DNA of 64,000 nt from Mycolicibacterium rhodesiae (GTDB lineage: Bacteria > Actinomycetota > Actinomycetes > Mycobacteriales > Mycobacteriaceae): contig NZ_MVIH01000005.1 of NCBI RefSeq assembly GCF_002086695.1, forward strand, positions 248,001-312,000, written 5' to 3'. The translations under genes were made by a program, and so were the position numbers. Below are positions 9,037-17,875 of the stretch, in pieces (the stretch's first letter is position 1; every line of letters begins with the position of its first letter). The notes under the pieces are model-generated. The model worked only from the letters and a program-made list of their open reading frames with translations. It was not told the DNA's origin and searched no databases.

Positions 9037-9813
9037 TCAGGGTTTGCCGAAACCGGCTTTCGTCAGGATCGCCTGGCCGGCCGGACTGGTCACCAGATCC
9101 ACGAATTTGGTTGCCAGCGCGGGATTGCCGGCATGGGCGAGGGTGGCGATCGGATAGATGTTGACCGCGCCGGCCGCTTCGGGGAACGACACCGCCAGAA
9201 CCTTGCCGGCGGCGCCCGCGGTATCGGTGACATAGACCAGTCCGGCGTCGGCCTGACCGCTGGTGATCTTGTTCAGCACGTCGGTGACCGAGGATTCTTC
9301 GCTCACCGGGGTCAGTGTCACCCCGGTCTTGCTCTCCACGTTCTGGGTGGCCGATCCGCACGGAACCTGGGGGGCGCACACCACAACGCTCAGTCCGGGT
9401 TTGGCGAGGTCTTGAAACGTCTTGATGCCCTTCGGGTTTCCGGGGGCGACGGCGATCGTCAAGGTGTTGGAGGCGAAGTTGACGGGGTTGCCTGCGAGCA
9501 GCCCGGCTTGCCCGGCTTTGTCCATGTTCTTGGTGTCGGCGGAGGCGAAGACGTCGGCAGGGGCGCCTTGGGTCAGCTGGGTCACCAGATCCGAGGAGCC
9601 CGCGAACGAGAACTCCACGGAGGCACCGGGATTGTCCTTGCTGAACTGATCCCCGATCGCGGTGAAGGTCTTCTTCAACGACGCGGCGGCAAAGACGATG
9701 ATCTTCTGGCTGCCCGGCGCGGCCGTCGTGGACGACGGTTGCTGTGACGAGGAACTGCAGCCGGTCATGAGAACCAGACCGGCGGCCAGTGCCGGCATCA
9801 GACGTGTGATCAC
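9037..9813 (-). CDS. modA: Molybdate ABC transporter substrate-binding lipoprotein ModA
   Basis: ModA captures molybdate or tungstate outside the membrane for an ABC importer. The protein starts VITRLMPALAAG, with a lipoprotein signal ending LMTGC. The mature part has the family landmarks VFAAASLKKTFTAIG, FAGSSDLVTQL, GAPADVFASAD and a periplasmic-binding fold. The GTG start at 9813 overlaps the stop of the upstream HTH-Mop gene (GTGA), implying translational coupling. No modB or modC is next to it; a phosphodiesterase-type gene follows instead, so the permease and ATPase must be elsewhere or absent. Confidence 0.9.
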   Translation of the reverse strand: MITRLMPALAAGLVLMTGCSSSSQQPSSTTAAPGSQKIIVFAAASLKKTFTAIGDQFSKDNPGASVEFSFAGSSDLVTQLTQGAPADVFASADTKNMDKAGQAGLLAGNPVNFASNTLTIAVAPGNPKGIKTFQDLAKPGLSVVVCAPQVPCGSATQNVESKTGVTLTPVSEESSVTDVLNKITSGQADAGLVYVTDTAGAAGKVLAVSFPEAAGAVNIYPIATLAHAGNPALATKFVDLVTSPAGQAILTKAGFGKP

Positions 9814-10214
9814 TTCGCTCCTGACGTTTCGACGATGACCGTGGTGGCCTTGACGACCGCCACCGCAACGCTTCCCGGTTCGAGGTTCAGGTCCCGCACG
9901 GCCTCGCTGCTCATCAGCGAGACGACGGTGAACGGCCCGCATTGCATCTCGACCTGAGCCATCACGGTGTCGGTGACCACCCTGGTGACCAGTCCGGCGA
10001 ACCGGTTGCGGGCGGAGCTGGCAACCGAGAGCGGGTCCTTGGGAGCCGCGGCGGCGCTCTTGCGGGAGTAAGCGGCCAGCGCGGCTCCGTCGACGGTTTT
10101 GCGGCCGGACTGGTCGCTGCCGGTCGGCAGGTCGCCGTCATCGATCCAGCGCCGGATGGTGTCGTCGCTGACGCCGAGCAGCTCGGCGGCCTCTCGAATT
10201 CGCAACATCGGCAC
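9810..10214 (-). CDS. HTH (excisionase/MerR-like) plus Mop domain protein
   Basis: The 134-residue protein joins an N-terminal DNA-binding helix-turn-helix (MLRIREAAELLGVSDDTIRRWIDDG, quoted in part: EAAELLGVSDDTIRRW) to a C-terminal Mop/TOBE molybdate-binding module (about 68-134: NRFAGLV, CGPFTVVSLMS, LEPGSVAVAVVKAT). It probably senses molybdate and controls the coupled modA, or buffers intracellular molybdate. It starts at GTG 10214 or ATG 10208. It overlaps modA by 4 bases and is divergent from cdh. Confidence 0.8.
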   Translation of the reverse strand: MPMLRIREAAELLGVSDDTIRRWIDDGDLPTGSDQSGRKTVDGAALAAYSRKSAAAAPKDPLSVASSARNRFAGLVTRVVTDTVMAQVEMQCGPFTVVSLMSSEAVRDLNLEPGSVAVAVVKATTVIVETSGAK

Positions 10215-10325
10215 CGCCGAACACTAGCCGATTTCACCCGCATCCGCGGTTTCATGCACCGGTTTCAGCCGCAGTTACGGAAACTATGTGCATCGCACGG
10301 TGCGGCTCCGCACGCGTCGTAGGGT

Positions 10326-11120
10326 GTGGCCGTGCGACTCATGCGCGGTAGCGCACCGCTGGCGGCGGTACTGGCGCTGGGCCTGCTCGCTCCGCAGACC
10401 GCCAACGCCGATCCGAATGCGTTGTGGCGGATCGTCCACGACCAGTGTGTCGTCGATGTCCAGCAGCATCGCGACCCGGCCCCGTGTTCGCGCGTCGACC
10501 TCAGCCGCGGCGAGGGCGGCGGCTATGCAGTGCTCAAGGACATTGTCGGAGACCGGCAATACCTGCTCATCCCGACCGCCCGCATTCCGGGCATCGAAAG
10601 CCCTGAGCTTCGGGAGCCCAACGCCACCAACTACTTCGGCGCGGCGTGGCAGTCCCGGTCGTTCGTCGAGCAGCGGGCCGGTGGAACCATCCCGCGAGAC
10701 TGGATGAGCCTGGCGATCAATTCGGCGATCGCGCGGACGCAGAACCAGCTGCACATCCACATCGACTGTCTGCGCGCCGACGTCCATGACGCGCTGCGCG
10801 CGGCTGCCGGCGCGATCGGCTCGACGTGGGCACCGGTCCCGGTTCCGCTGAGTGACCACACCTACTGGGCGATGGCCGTCGACGGCACCGATCTCGACGC
10901 CAACCCGTTCCGGCTCCTTGCGGACGGCATCGACGGCGCCCGCGCCGACATGGGGGAGTACACGCTGGTGGTCGTCGGTGCCACCGACGCCACCGGCCGG
11001 CCCGGGTTCCTCATCTTGGCCGACCGCGCCGACGACACCGGCAACGCCGGCGGTGAAGAGTTACAGGATCACGACTCCTGCCCGCCCCCCGTTGCGGCGG
11101 CGCCCGGCACCGCCAAGTAG
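10326..11120 (+). CDS. cdh: CDP-diacylglycerol pyrophosphatase
   Basis: Cdh cleaves CDP-diacylglycerol to CMP and phosphatidate. The protein has a signal-like N-terminus ending near QTANA, then the family blocks LWRIVHDQCV, YLLIPTARIPGIESPEL, FVEQRAGGTIPRDW and the HIT-like catalytic stretch QNQLHIHIDCL. The length (about 264 residues) is typical, and the M. tuberculosis counterpart is Rv2289. The first in-frame GTG is at 10326, but GTG 10332 sits better behind AGGG at 10321. It is exported or membrane-attached, facing outward. Confidence 0.88.
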   Translation: MAVRLMRGSAPLAAVLALGLLAPQTANADPNALWRIVHDQCVVDVQQHRDPAPCSRVDLSRGEGGGYAVLKDIVGDRQYLLIPTARIPGIESPELREPNATNYFGAAWQSRSFVEQRAGGTIPRDWMSLAINSAIARTQNQLHIHIDCLRADVHDALRAAAGAIGSTWAPVPVPLSDHTYWAMAVDGTDLDANPFRLLADGIDGARADMGEYTLVVVGATDATGRPGFLILADRADDTGNAGGEELQDHDSCPPPVAAAPGTAK

Positions 11121-11128
11121 CCGGCCGA

Positions 11129-11689
11129 TCAGTACGGCGGCATCTGTCCCTGGCCGGACGCCCCGGCCATCCCGTTGAGGGTGTCGAGAGCATGGCGAAG
11201 CTGAAGTTGGGACAGCAGTGGTCCCGCGGGTGCCGGCGGCTGCTGATCGGTCAGCGTCCACGGCTGGCAGCCGTCGGTCTTGAACGTGGTGTCGCCCGGA
11301 TCGATCTGCACCACCGCGGGCTTCTTGGTCAGCGCGTTGTCGACGTTGGTCTGGCCGTCGGGGCCGCCGGTCCGCTTCCAGTAGCACGCGCCGCCCTCGA
11401 CGGGTCCTGCAGATGCGTAGGTGCCCGGGACGATGTCGACCCCGATCTTGTAGGTGCCGTCGCTGTCGATGGTGGACTTCGGTGCACCGGCCGGGGTTGC
11501 GCCAGGAGCCGGGGTTGCGCCCGGAGAGGGCGTCGGGGCTGACGCGTCGACCGGACCGGGTGCGGGCCCGGTCGGGGACGGCGTGGGCGGCGCGGTGGTG
11601 GTCGGGTCGGCGGCTGCGACACCCCCGCCGATGACGCCGGCGGCCACCGCCAGCGCACTGATCGCGATCACGTTCGTTAGTCGACCCAC
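11129..11689 (-). CDS. Secreted Pro-rich protein with conserved C-terminal domain
   Basis: The 186-residue protein has a signal peptide (about 1-27, ending VAAAD), a Pro/Thr/Ala-rich linker (about 28-70), and a folded domain with GTYKIGVDIVPGTY, GGACYWKR and a second cysteine in TDGCQPW. The two cysteines may form a disulfide. Similar domains occur in actinobacterial secreted and lipoproteins of unknown role. It is convergent with cdh, 8 bases apart. I cannot assign a function. Confidence 0.75.
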   Translation of the reverse strand: MGRLTNVIAISALAVAAGVIGGGVAAADPTTTAPPTPSPTGPAPGPVDASAPTPSPGATPAPGATPAGAPKSTIDSDGTYKIGVDIVPGTYASAGPVEGGACYWKRTGGPDGQTNVDNALTKKPAVVQIDPGDTTFKTDGCQPWTLTDQQPPAPAGPLLSQLQLRHALDTLNGMAGASGQGQMPPY

Positions 11690-11748
11690 GTCAACCAGGG
11701 TAACCCGGCGCCGGACCCGGCCGATCCAGACTGAGTTAACGTCACCTG

Positions 11749-12675
11749 ATGACCAGCTTCACCGACGCCGTCGCGAGCGGGACTGCGGTGCTCACCGACG
11801 GCGCGATCGAAACGCGTGTCATGTTCGAGACACCGATCGCGATGGATCCCGACGTCCAGGTCGCCGGACTGCTCGGCGACCGTCGGGGCGAGGCGGCGCT
11901 GGCGGAGATCTACCGCAGTTATCTGGATGCGGCGGCCTCGACGGGTGTGCCGCTGGTGATCGGCACACCGACGTTCCGGGCAAGCCTGCACTACACCCGT
12001 CGCGCCGGACTCGGCGACATCGAGGCGGTCCAGGGGCTCAATAGCGCCGCGGTCGCGTTCCACCGACTGCTGCTCGACGGCCATTCCGGCCCGCCGGTAT
12101 GGGTTGCCGGGGTGCTCGGCCCGGCCGGCGACGCCTATCGGCCCGCCGAAGCGCCACCGGAATCTGCTGCCTTCGACTACCACCGGCCGCAGATCGACAC
12201 CTTGGCCGAGGCCGGGGTGGATCTCATCTTCGCGGCCACGTTCCCCGCGGTCGGCGAGGCGGTCGGGGCAGCGCGCGCGATGGCTCGAACCGGATTGCCG
12301 TTCGTGGTGTCCTGGGTGCTCGGCGCGGACACCCTGCTACTGGACGGGACCCCGCTGGCCGAGGCCATCCGGCAGGTGGATGACGCCGCGGCGCCCACGT
12401 ACTTTTCGCTGTCGTGCATCCATCCCACCGTCGCCGCAAGGGCGCTGGGCGACGGCGGCGACGCGGTCGACCGGATAAACGAGGTCAAGGCCAACGGTTC
12501 CACGCTGAGCCCCGCGGAATTGGTGGCGCTGGATCACGCCGAAAGTGATCCGCCCGCTGAATTCGCCGCCGCCATGAACGGTCTTCGGCGCGACTACGGA
12601 ATAGCCGTCGTCGGCGGATGCTGCGGCACCACCGACGAGCACATGCGCGCCCTCGGGGCGCTGCTCACCGAATAG
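11749..12675 (+). CDS. Homocysteine S-methyltransferase family protein
   Basis: The 308-residue protein belongs to the zinc homocysteine methyltransferase domain family. The zinc cysteines are visible: one in FSLSCIHP (about Cys223, where the family usually has NC) and the pair in VVGGCCGTTDEHM (about Cys291-Cys292). The N-terminus carries LTDGAIETRV, comparable to the usual LDGGLGT. Family members of this size transfer a methyl group from S-methylmethionine, SAM or betaine to homocysteine; the donor cannot be told. It stands alone, convergent with the STAS gene. Confidence 0.85.
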   Translation: MTSFTDAVASGTAVLTDGAIETRVMFETPIAMDPDVQVAGLLGDRRGEAALAEIYRSYLDAAASTGVPLVIGTPTFRASLHYTRRAGLGDIEAVQGLNSAAVAFHRLLLDGHSGPPVWVAGVLGPAGDAYRPAEAPPESAAFDYHRPQIDTLAEAGVDLIFAATFPAVGEAVGAARAMARTGLPFVVSWVLGADTLLLDGTPLAEAIRQVDDAAAPTYFSLSCIHPTVAARALGDGGDAVDRINEVKANGSTLSPAELVALDHAESDPPAEFAAAMNGLRRDYGIAVVGGCCGTTDEHMRALGALLTE

Positions 12676-12687
12676 TGAGCGCGCCGG

Positions 12688-13119
12688 TCAGGCGGTCTTG
12701 CTCAACAGCGGGAGCAGCAGGCGGCGACGGTTGAGAACCGCGTCGTCGAACTCATGCTCCGCCTCGGCGACCGAACCCACAATCGGGAACACGACGTCGC
12801 TGTCCCGGCGCAGACGGCGGTTCACCGCGTCACTGCCGACCACCGCCCACTCGACGCCGGCGGCGGTGCAGACGTCATCGATGTCGCACAGCATCCGGAT
12901 CGCCTGCGGAGCAAACGAGCTCACACCGGACAGGTCCAGAACGAACGGCTTCTCGGCGAGGACCAGCCGCTTGGCGCATTCGGTGACCCGGTCGACGTTC
13001 ACCGAATCGACCCGTCCGCTGACCGCGACAACCGTCGCCATGTGCCGAGAGTGTGCTCGAACGTGGGCGCCCTCATAGTCGACAGCGGGGTTGCCGTATC
13101 GCGACGTGAAGCTCGTCAT
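12688..13119 (-). CDS. STAS-domain anti-anti-sigma factor-like protein
   Basis: The 143-residue protein is a single STAS domain: VVAVSGRVDSVNVDRV, then FVLDLSGVSSFAPQA. The DLSGVSSF motif contains the serine or threonine that partner kinases phosphorylate in anti-sigma antagonists. I chose the ATG at 13119 (MTSFTSRYGNPAV) because upstream codons show no homology. Such proteins control sigma factors such as SigF by binding anti-sigma factors. No sigma or anti-sigma gene is adjacent, so the partner is unknown. Confidence 0.85.
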   Translation of the reverse strand: MTSFTSRYGNPAVDYEGAHVRAHSRHMATVVAVSGRVDSVNVDRVTECAKRLVLAEKPFVLDLSGVSSFAPQAIRMLCDIDDVCTAAGVEWAVVGSDAVNRRLRRDSDVVFPIVGSVAEAEHEFDDAVLNRRRLLLPLLSKTA

Positions 13120-13156
13120 GGGTGCCTCATTTCGGTCCTGTTGCGTGTGTGACGGG

Positions 13157-13162
13157 TTTATA
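13157..13162 (-). promoter_or_regulatory. Possible -10 element upstream of the STAS gene
   Basis: The reverse strand reads TATAAA here, about 38 bases upstream of the STAS start codon, inside an unusually A/T-rich stretch (about 13155-13205) of the 172-base gap. A weak -35-like TTTGGG lies 16 bases further upstream. The assignment rests on base composition and spacing only. Confidence 0.3.
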
Positions 13163-13291
13163 GACCGCCTCAACTTGACCCAAACGTTATGCCGCAAATT
13201 TAAGGTCACCGGGAGCAGTGGCTAAATCCTTGGTAAGAACCCAACTTTCGGGTGCACCCCCGGAAATCGGGCAACGTCGGCCGCGTAACGG

Positions 13292-14254
13292 CTACCGGAG
13301 AGCGGGCAGAACCTCGTCCGTAAGCAGAGTTACGGACTTCCAGGCTTCCTCCACCGGCATGCCGCCCACCAGCGGATGCATCACGATCGGGCCGTAGTTT
13401 GCCGATCCCCGCACCTCGTCGATCAGCTGGTCGGGGGTGAGGAACCGGTACCTGCCGGACGCGCGGACCTCCGCCAGGGACTGCACACCCGGCAGGTGCA
13501 TGGACGACCGCGACGGGTCGTCGGACCACGCCCCGTAGGTGACTGCCTCCCACAGAATGTGGCTACCGAGTTCGGCCCACGCCCGCTCGGGGTCTTCGTG
13601 TAGATAGATCATTCCGCGGTTGACCGCGGGCGGCATGAGGACGAACGGCTGCACGCCGGCCTCCCGGCACAGCTCGGAGTAGTACTCCGCGAGGTCGGGC
13701 CGATGGTCGGGCAGGCTCAGCGGCAGACCGAACCGCACCGCCCGGCGGACGGTGGCTCGAACGCCGCCGCCGACATAGAGCGGGGGGTGCGGCTTGGACC
13801 AGGTGCCCGACACGACGCCGGTCTCTCCGGTCCAGGCCGCCAGCATGGTTTCCAGGAGCTGATCCATGAGTTCGCCGCGCCGGCCGAAGTCCACCCCGAG
13901 GGTCCGGTACTCCTCTTCCCGGTAGCCCAGGCCGACCGTGGTGTGCAACCGGCCGCGGCTCATGGCGTCGACGAGTGCGATGTCCTCCGCCATGCGCACC
14001 GGGTTCCACAGCGGTCCCAGCGCGCAGTCGATGCTGGCGAAAATGTTGGCTGTGCGGGCCAGAAACATACCCGCGATCATCACCGGATTGCAGCTCCAGC
14101 CGTGGCCGGTGACGTGGTGTTCGTCGACGCTGATCGCGGCGATTCCGTGCCGGTCGCCAAACTGCGCCAACTCCATTGCAGCCGAAAGCAATTCACCTTG
14201 GACGCCAGGATCTCCGCCTGGAGAGGCGAAATTGAAGCGGAGAATTGCAAGCAT
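13292..14254 (-). CDS. LLM-class (luciferase-like, probably F420-dependent) oxidoreductase
   Basis: The 320-residue TIM-barrel protein shows luciferase-like monooxygenase blocks: ISVDEHHVTGHGWSCNP, NPVRMAEDIALVDAMSRGR, TVGLGYREEEY and PPLYVGGGV. In mycobacteria most of these proteins use F420 or FMN; the cofactor is inferred from lineage. The start MLAILRFNFASP at 14254 is typical. No neighbouring pathway genes point to a substrate. Confidence 0.82.
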   Translation of the reverse strand: MLAILRFNFASPGGDPGVQGELLSAAMELAQFGDRHGIAAISVDEHHVTGHGWSCNPVMIAGMFLARTANIFASIDCALGPLWNPVRMAEDIALVDAMSRGRLHTTVGLGYREEEYRTLGVDFGRRGELMDQLLETMLAAWTGETGVVSGTWSKPHPPLYVGGGVRATVRRAVRFGLPLSLPDHRPDLAEYYSELCREAGVQPFVLMPPAVNRGMIYLHEDPERAWAELGSHILWEAVTYGAWSDDPSRSSMHLPGVQSLAEVRASGRYRFLTPDQLIDEVRGSANYGPIVMHPLVGGMPVEEAWKSVTLLTDEVLPALR

Positions 14255-14366
14255 CTGAGCACTGTATTGGGGTCATTGCGCCAAACTCGATGCGAACGGG
14301 TCACGATTTGGCCGCTGTGCTCGGTCGCCGGGAGGTGCTGTCGGCGGCCGTCGCTACGGTGGCGGC

Positions 14367-14957
14367 GTGCGCGAGGGCTCGGTCGCGGTGACGACGGCAT
14401 TGCAGTGGCTGGGTCTGTGGGTGGTCACCACCGCACTGCTGGGGTTCGTCGGCATGCTCAATAGTTTTGGGTGGGTGCTGGCCGCGCTGAGTGCGGTGGC
14501 GGTCGTGGTGAGCGCGTGGCGGGCGCTGCTGGCGTGGCTGGACCACCGCCGAAACCTCCGGCGCGATGCGCTCTACCGGGCCACCGGGCAGGCCGCGGTT
14601 GACGCGATGACCGGTGTCGAGTTCGAGCGCTATGTGGCTGCGGTGTTGCGGGGCCTCGGTTATGAGGTCGAAATCACCAGGGCCACTGGCGATTTCGGTG
14701 TCGACCTGATCGCTACCCGAGCCGGCATCCGCACCGCGGTGCAGTGCAAACGGCAGAACCGGGTGGTCAACGGCTCAGCGATCCAGCAGGTCGTCGCCGG
14801 TGCGGCCGTCCATGACTGCACGGCGACGATGGTGGTGTCCAATCACCGGTACACCAGGGCCGCTCACCAACTCGCCGACGTTCACGGCTGCGTGCTGATC
14901 GACCGCACCCGCCTGGCGCGGATGTCGCGGGCTCAGCCGACGAACCGGTCCCGGTAG
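14367..14957 (+). CDS. Membrane-anchored Mrr-type restriction endonuclease-fold protein
   Basis: This 196-residue protein has two N-terminal membrane helices (about 11-31 and 36-57), a short basic linker, and a C-terminal Mrr-like nuclease domain. The PD-(D/E)xK core is complete: Glu in GVEFERYV, Asp113 in GDFGVDLIA, and Gln126-x-Lys128 in VQCKRQ. Mrr domains cut DNA, often modified DNA. Membrane tethering suggests action on incoming or envelope-proximal DNA, but that is inference. Its 3' end overlaps the convergent sulfotransferase gene by 25 bases. No methyltransferase or other defence gene is adjacent. Confidence 0.8.
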   Translation: MREGSVAVTTALQWLGLWVVTTALLGFVGMLNSFGWVLAALSAVAVVVSAWRALLAWLDHRRNLRRDALYRATGQAAVDAMTGVEFERYVAAVLRGLGYEVEITRATGDFGVDLIATRAGIRTAVQCKRQNRVVNGSAIQQVVAGAAVHDCTATMVVSNHRYTRAAHQLADVHGCVLIDRTRLARMSRAQPTNRSR

Positions 14958-16177
14958 GCGGCGAGCCGCGAGGCGACCTCGCGTGCGTCGAGTCCCACAT
15001 CGGCGAGGTCGTAGATCACCTCGCCGTAGCGGCCGCGGGGATGCTCGGCGATGAAGTCGGCCATCGCGGTTCGCACCTGCTCGTCGAACGGCTGATCGGC
15101 GACGGCGTAGATCGCCGCCAGGGTGCCCTCCTCGTCGGTCATGAAATCGGTGAACCGCACGTCGATCGACTGGTCGGCCGGGAGCACGTCGCGGTCGCGC
15201 AGACAGCCGCTGAACAGGTCGTCGGCCCGGTCGAGCCAATACCTCGCGATTGTCACCGGATCCGGCCGGGCGCAGGCCATCCGGGAGGCGTAGGCGATCA
15301 TCGTGACCATCGACCGCGTCACCTCGACCGGATCTCGATGCGTCACCACGAAAGTGGCGTCCGGAAAGGTGGCGTACAGGGTGGGGAACTGCTCGAGGTG
15401 TTGCGGCGACTTCAGCACCCAGCGGGTGCCGCCACGCAGATATTGCATGGCCTGCAGCTGGCGTTTGAGGTAGGCGTACGACGGCCCCTGGTCGTGGGAC
15501 TTGTAGTGCGCGGCGAACGACGGCAGATAGTAGGTGGTCTCGAACAGCATGCCGGAGATGTCGTTGGCCAGGAGCTGGATCTCTTCGTGCGCATGGTCGA
15601 CGGTCATGTCGTGCATCCGCTTGAACTCCGGCATCATCGTCTCGATCAGGTCGAGTCCCGCCGTACATCGGTCGCGTCGTGCTTGATCCTCTTCACCCGG
15701 AGCGGGGAAGGGTTCCAGGCTCTCCCAATACGGCAGATACCGCATGTTCGGGTCGGCCGCGATCAGGTTGTGCAGGTGGGTGGTGCCGGTGCGCGGGAGG
15801 CCGCAGATGATGATCGGCCGGGCGATCTCGATGTCTTCGATCTCGGGGTGCTCGGCGATCAGTGCCTCCAGCCGCAGCCGGTTGACCAGGTTGCCGACCA
15901 ACTGTTCGAAGACCACGGCGACGCCGACGTCGGACAGCCCGGCCTCCTCGCGCAGGGACGCAGTCAAGACGTCGAGCCTGTCCCGGAAGCTGTCGTCGCC
16001 CCACTCGCTGAGCCCGGTGCGTTCGGTCGCCGTCGCCAGCAACGCCTCTGAGGTCAGCTCGAGGATGGAGCCGTAGCCGGCGAGCGCCTCCCGCATCGGC
16101 TGTGCGGCTTCGGGGAACACCGGCTGCGCCAGGTCGGTCAACCTGATCGGTCGGGGGCGCTGCACGTCCGCGGTCAT
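14933..16177 (-). CDS. Sulfotransferase family protein
   Basis: The 414-residue protein has the PAPS-binding loops of sulfotransferases: ICGLPRTGTTHLHNLIA (5'-phosphosulfate loop, about 120-136) and VVTHRDPVEVTRSMVTM (3'-phosphate region). The ATG at 16177 overlaps the stop of the DUF1214 gene (ATGA), and it is the last gene of a three-gene coupled operon after tetR and DUF1214. Mycobacteria carry several such enzymes, acting on sugars, lipids or phenols; the acceptor is unknown. A frame extension to 16531 only shadows the DUF1214 gene. Confidence 0.88.
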   Translation of the reverse strand: MTADVQRPRPIRLTDLAQPVFPEAAQPMREALAGYGSILELTSEALLATATERTGLSEWGDDSFRDRLDVLTASLREEAGLSDVGVAVVFEQLVGNLVNRLRLEALIAEHPEIEDIEIARPIIICGLPRTGTTHLHNLIAADPNMRYLPYWESLEPFPAPGEEDQARRDRCTAGLDLIETMMPEFKRMHDMTVDHAHEEIQLLANDISGMLFETTYYLPSFAAHYKSHDQGPSYAYLKRQLQAMQYLRGGTRWVLKSPQHLEQFPTLYATFPDATFVVTHRDPVEVTRSMVTMIAYASRMACARPDPVTIARYWLDRADDLFSGCLRDRDVLPADQSIDVRFTDFMTDEEGTLAAIYAVADQPFDEQVRTAMADFIAEHPRGRYGEVIYDLADVGLDAREVASRLAAYRDRFVG

Positions 16178-17250
16178 GCCGTCACCTCGGCGATGTCGAC
16201 GACGCGGCAGGTGGGCCGTTTCGGGGTCTCCTCGGGCAGGAACCACCGCAGCCAGATCAGCCCCTTGGTGCGCCCGGCCGTCGACACCCAGTTGGGGTGG
16301 CCGGGATCGGTGTCGCTGACCACGATTCGCCAGGACCCGTCGGGTTCGTAGGTGACGTGTGCGCCGTTGATGGTGACGCGCTCGTAGGTGTAGTCGTAGG
16401 TGTGCAGGAACGGGTTCCACAGGCACAGGTTCCAGAACACGCAGTCCGGCGATGTGCCGTCGATGATCAGTGCCTGGCCGGGCTGCAACTCGTAGGCGCC
16501 CATCGCGTATGCCGCGTCGCCCGCGGCCCACCCGTAGGTCTGCTGCGGAACCGGGTAGGGCTCGGCGATCTCATTGGGCGGCTCGACCTTGGTGGGGATG
16601 AACGAATACTGCTCGGCGAGCCAGGTCCGCGCGGCGCGAAGCCGGCGGATCAGGTCGGCACGCTCGTCGTGCTTGCGGGCCGGGGGATCGATGGCCTCGA
16701 TCTTCCACTGCACCCGGCGATCGGTTTCGGGGTTGTCCAGGTAATCGCGGGTCAGAGCGACGACGGCGTCGTCCTCGAGCTTGAGCCACGCACCTGCTTG
16801 CGGGTCGGGGCTGATGGTGAAGTCGAAGTTGCCGTCGGCGTCGAACTGCAGGGAGCGGTCGTTCATCGTCCCGACGATGCGGTTGCTGTAGTGGCCGTCG
16901 TCGGGTCCGCCGTAGACGGTGATCGACAGATAGACCGAATCACCCCGGTTGCCGGTCACCCGGTAGGTGCGGGTGGGATCGATCGGCGCGAGTTGATAGA
17001 ACGCGTCCGAATTGTCGCCGCCCCAGCGCTGATAGGGCCCGATCACGTCGACGAACCGCGGATTGTCCTTGTCTCCCCAGACATAGGCGTCGACCGCGAC
17101 GCGCAGCAGGCTGAACGTCAGCCGATATCCGTCGAGGATGTCGGCTTCGGGCAGCGGCGGATCGGTGGCCAGGAACTTGCGTTCGATCCCGCCGAGTTCG
17201 TCGAGCAACTCGTGGAAAGCGGTGGAGAGTTCGTCGCCTGCCATGTTCAT
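16174..17250 (-). CDS. DUF1214 domain protein
   Basis: The 358-residue protein has the DUF1214 pattern: early VDAYVWGDKDNPRFVDV, a central YRVTGNRGDSVYLSITVYG and a C-terminal tail rich in Trp (PNWVSTAGRTKGLIWLRW). DUF1214 folds as beta sandwiches, and the biochemical role is not established. It has no signal peptide. It overlaps tetR upstream (ATGA at 17247-17250) and the sulfotransferase downstream, so the three are almost certainly co-translated. ATG 17250 is used; the second Met is two codons later. Confidence 0.85.
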   Translation of the reverse strand: MNMAGDELSTAFHELLDELGGIERKFLATDPPLPEADILDGYRLTFSLLRVAVDAYVWGDKDNPRFVDVIGPYQRWGGDNSDAFYQLAPIDPTRTYRVTGNRGDSVYLSITVYGGPDDGHYSNRIVGTMNDRSLQFDADGNFDFTISPDPQAGAWLKLEDDAVVALTRDYLDNPETDRRVQWKIEAIDPPARKHDERADLIRRLRAARTWLAEQYSFIPTKVEPPNEIAEPYPVPQQTYGWAAGDAAYAMGAYELQPGQALIIDGTSPDCVFWNLCLWNPFLHTYDYTYERVTINGAHVTYEPDGSWRIVVSDTDPGHPNWVSTAGRTKGLIWLRWFLPEETPKRPTCRVVDIAEVTA

Positions 17251-17870
17251 TCCTTTTCTGGTGTCTGTGTGCCATGCATGATCAGAGAGCAGAGGGTGTC
17301 GACGAGGTGGTCGGTGTCGGCGCGCCCGTCGACGAGGGCGCCGTAGAACGTGGTGCCGACGAGCACGTTGAACAACGTGTCGGTGTCGACGTCGGCGCGC
17401 ACCACCCCTTGGGCGGCGGCGATCCGAACCAAGTCGGCGAGCTCGGCCCGGATCTTGTCGTCGAGCAATTGCTGTGTGCGGATGTGCAATTCGGAGTCGC
17501 GGCGCCGTTCGGCAAGGATGCCCAACGTCGCGGCCTCGACCACCGGCTCGCGCCAGAACGCCACCGCGCCGCGAACGAATTCCCGAAGGTCGGTCTCGAA
17601 GTCACCGGACCGCGGCAATCCTGTTGTGCCGCTGTCGGTTCCGAACGCCGCGTCGAACACCACGTGAGCTTTGGACGGCCAGCGCCGGTAGATGGTGGGG
17701 CGGCTGACACCGGCGGCCCGGGCGATCGATTCCATGGACACCTGGTCGTAGCCGACGTCGGTGAGCAGCCGGCGGGTGGCCGCCATGATCGCGGAGTCGG
17801 TTCGCGGATCCCGCGGTCGGCCTCGCACCGGTTCCAGTCCTGCCGTCGCATCGCGGTGGGGAGCGGTCAC
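17247..17870 (-). CDS. TetR/AcrR family regulator
   Basis: The 207-residue protein has an N-terminal TetR helix-turn-helix (about 25-72: AIMAATRRLLTDVGYDQ, IARAAGVSRPTIYRRW) and a TetR C-terminal ligand domain (about 90-200). As the first gene of the tetR-DUF1214-sulfotransferase operon it probably represses its own operon and perhaps the divergent mpt53, whose start is 125 bases away. Two palindromes in that gap are candidate operators. Confidence 0.9.
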   Translation of the reverse strand: MTAPHRDATAGLEPVRGRPRDPRTDSAIMAATRRLLTDVGYDQVSMESIARAAGVSRPTIYRRWPSKAHVVFDAAFGTDSGTTGLPRSGDFETDLREFVRGAVAFWREPVVEAATLGILAERRRDSELHIRTQQLLDDKIRAELADLVRIAAAQGVVRADVDTDTLFNVLVGTTFYGALVDGRADTDHLVDTLCSLIMHGTQTPEKE

Positions 17871-17875
17871 GGGGA

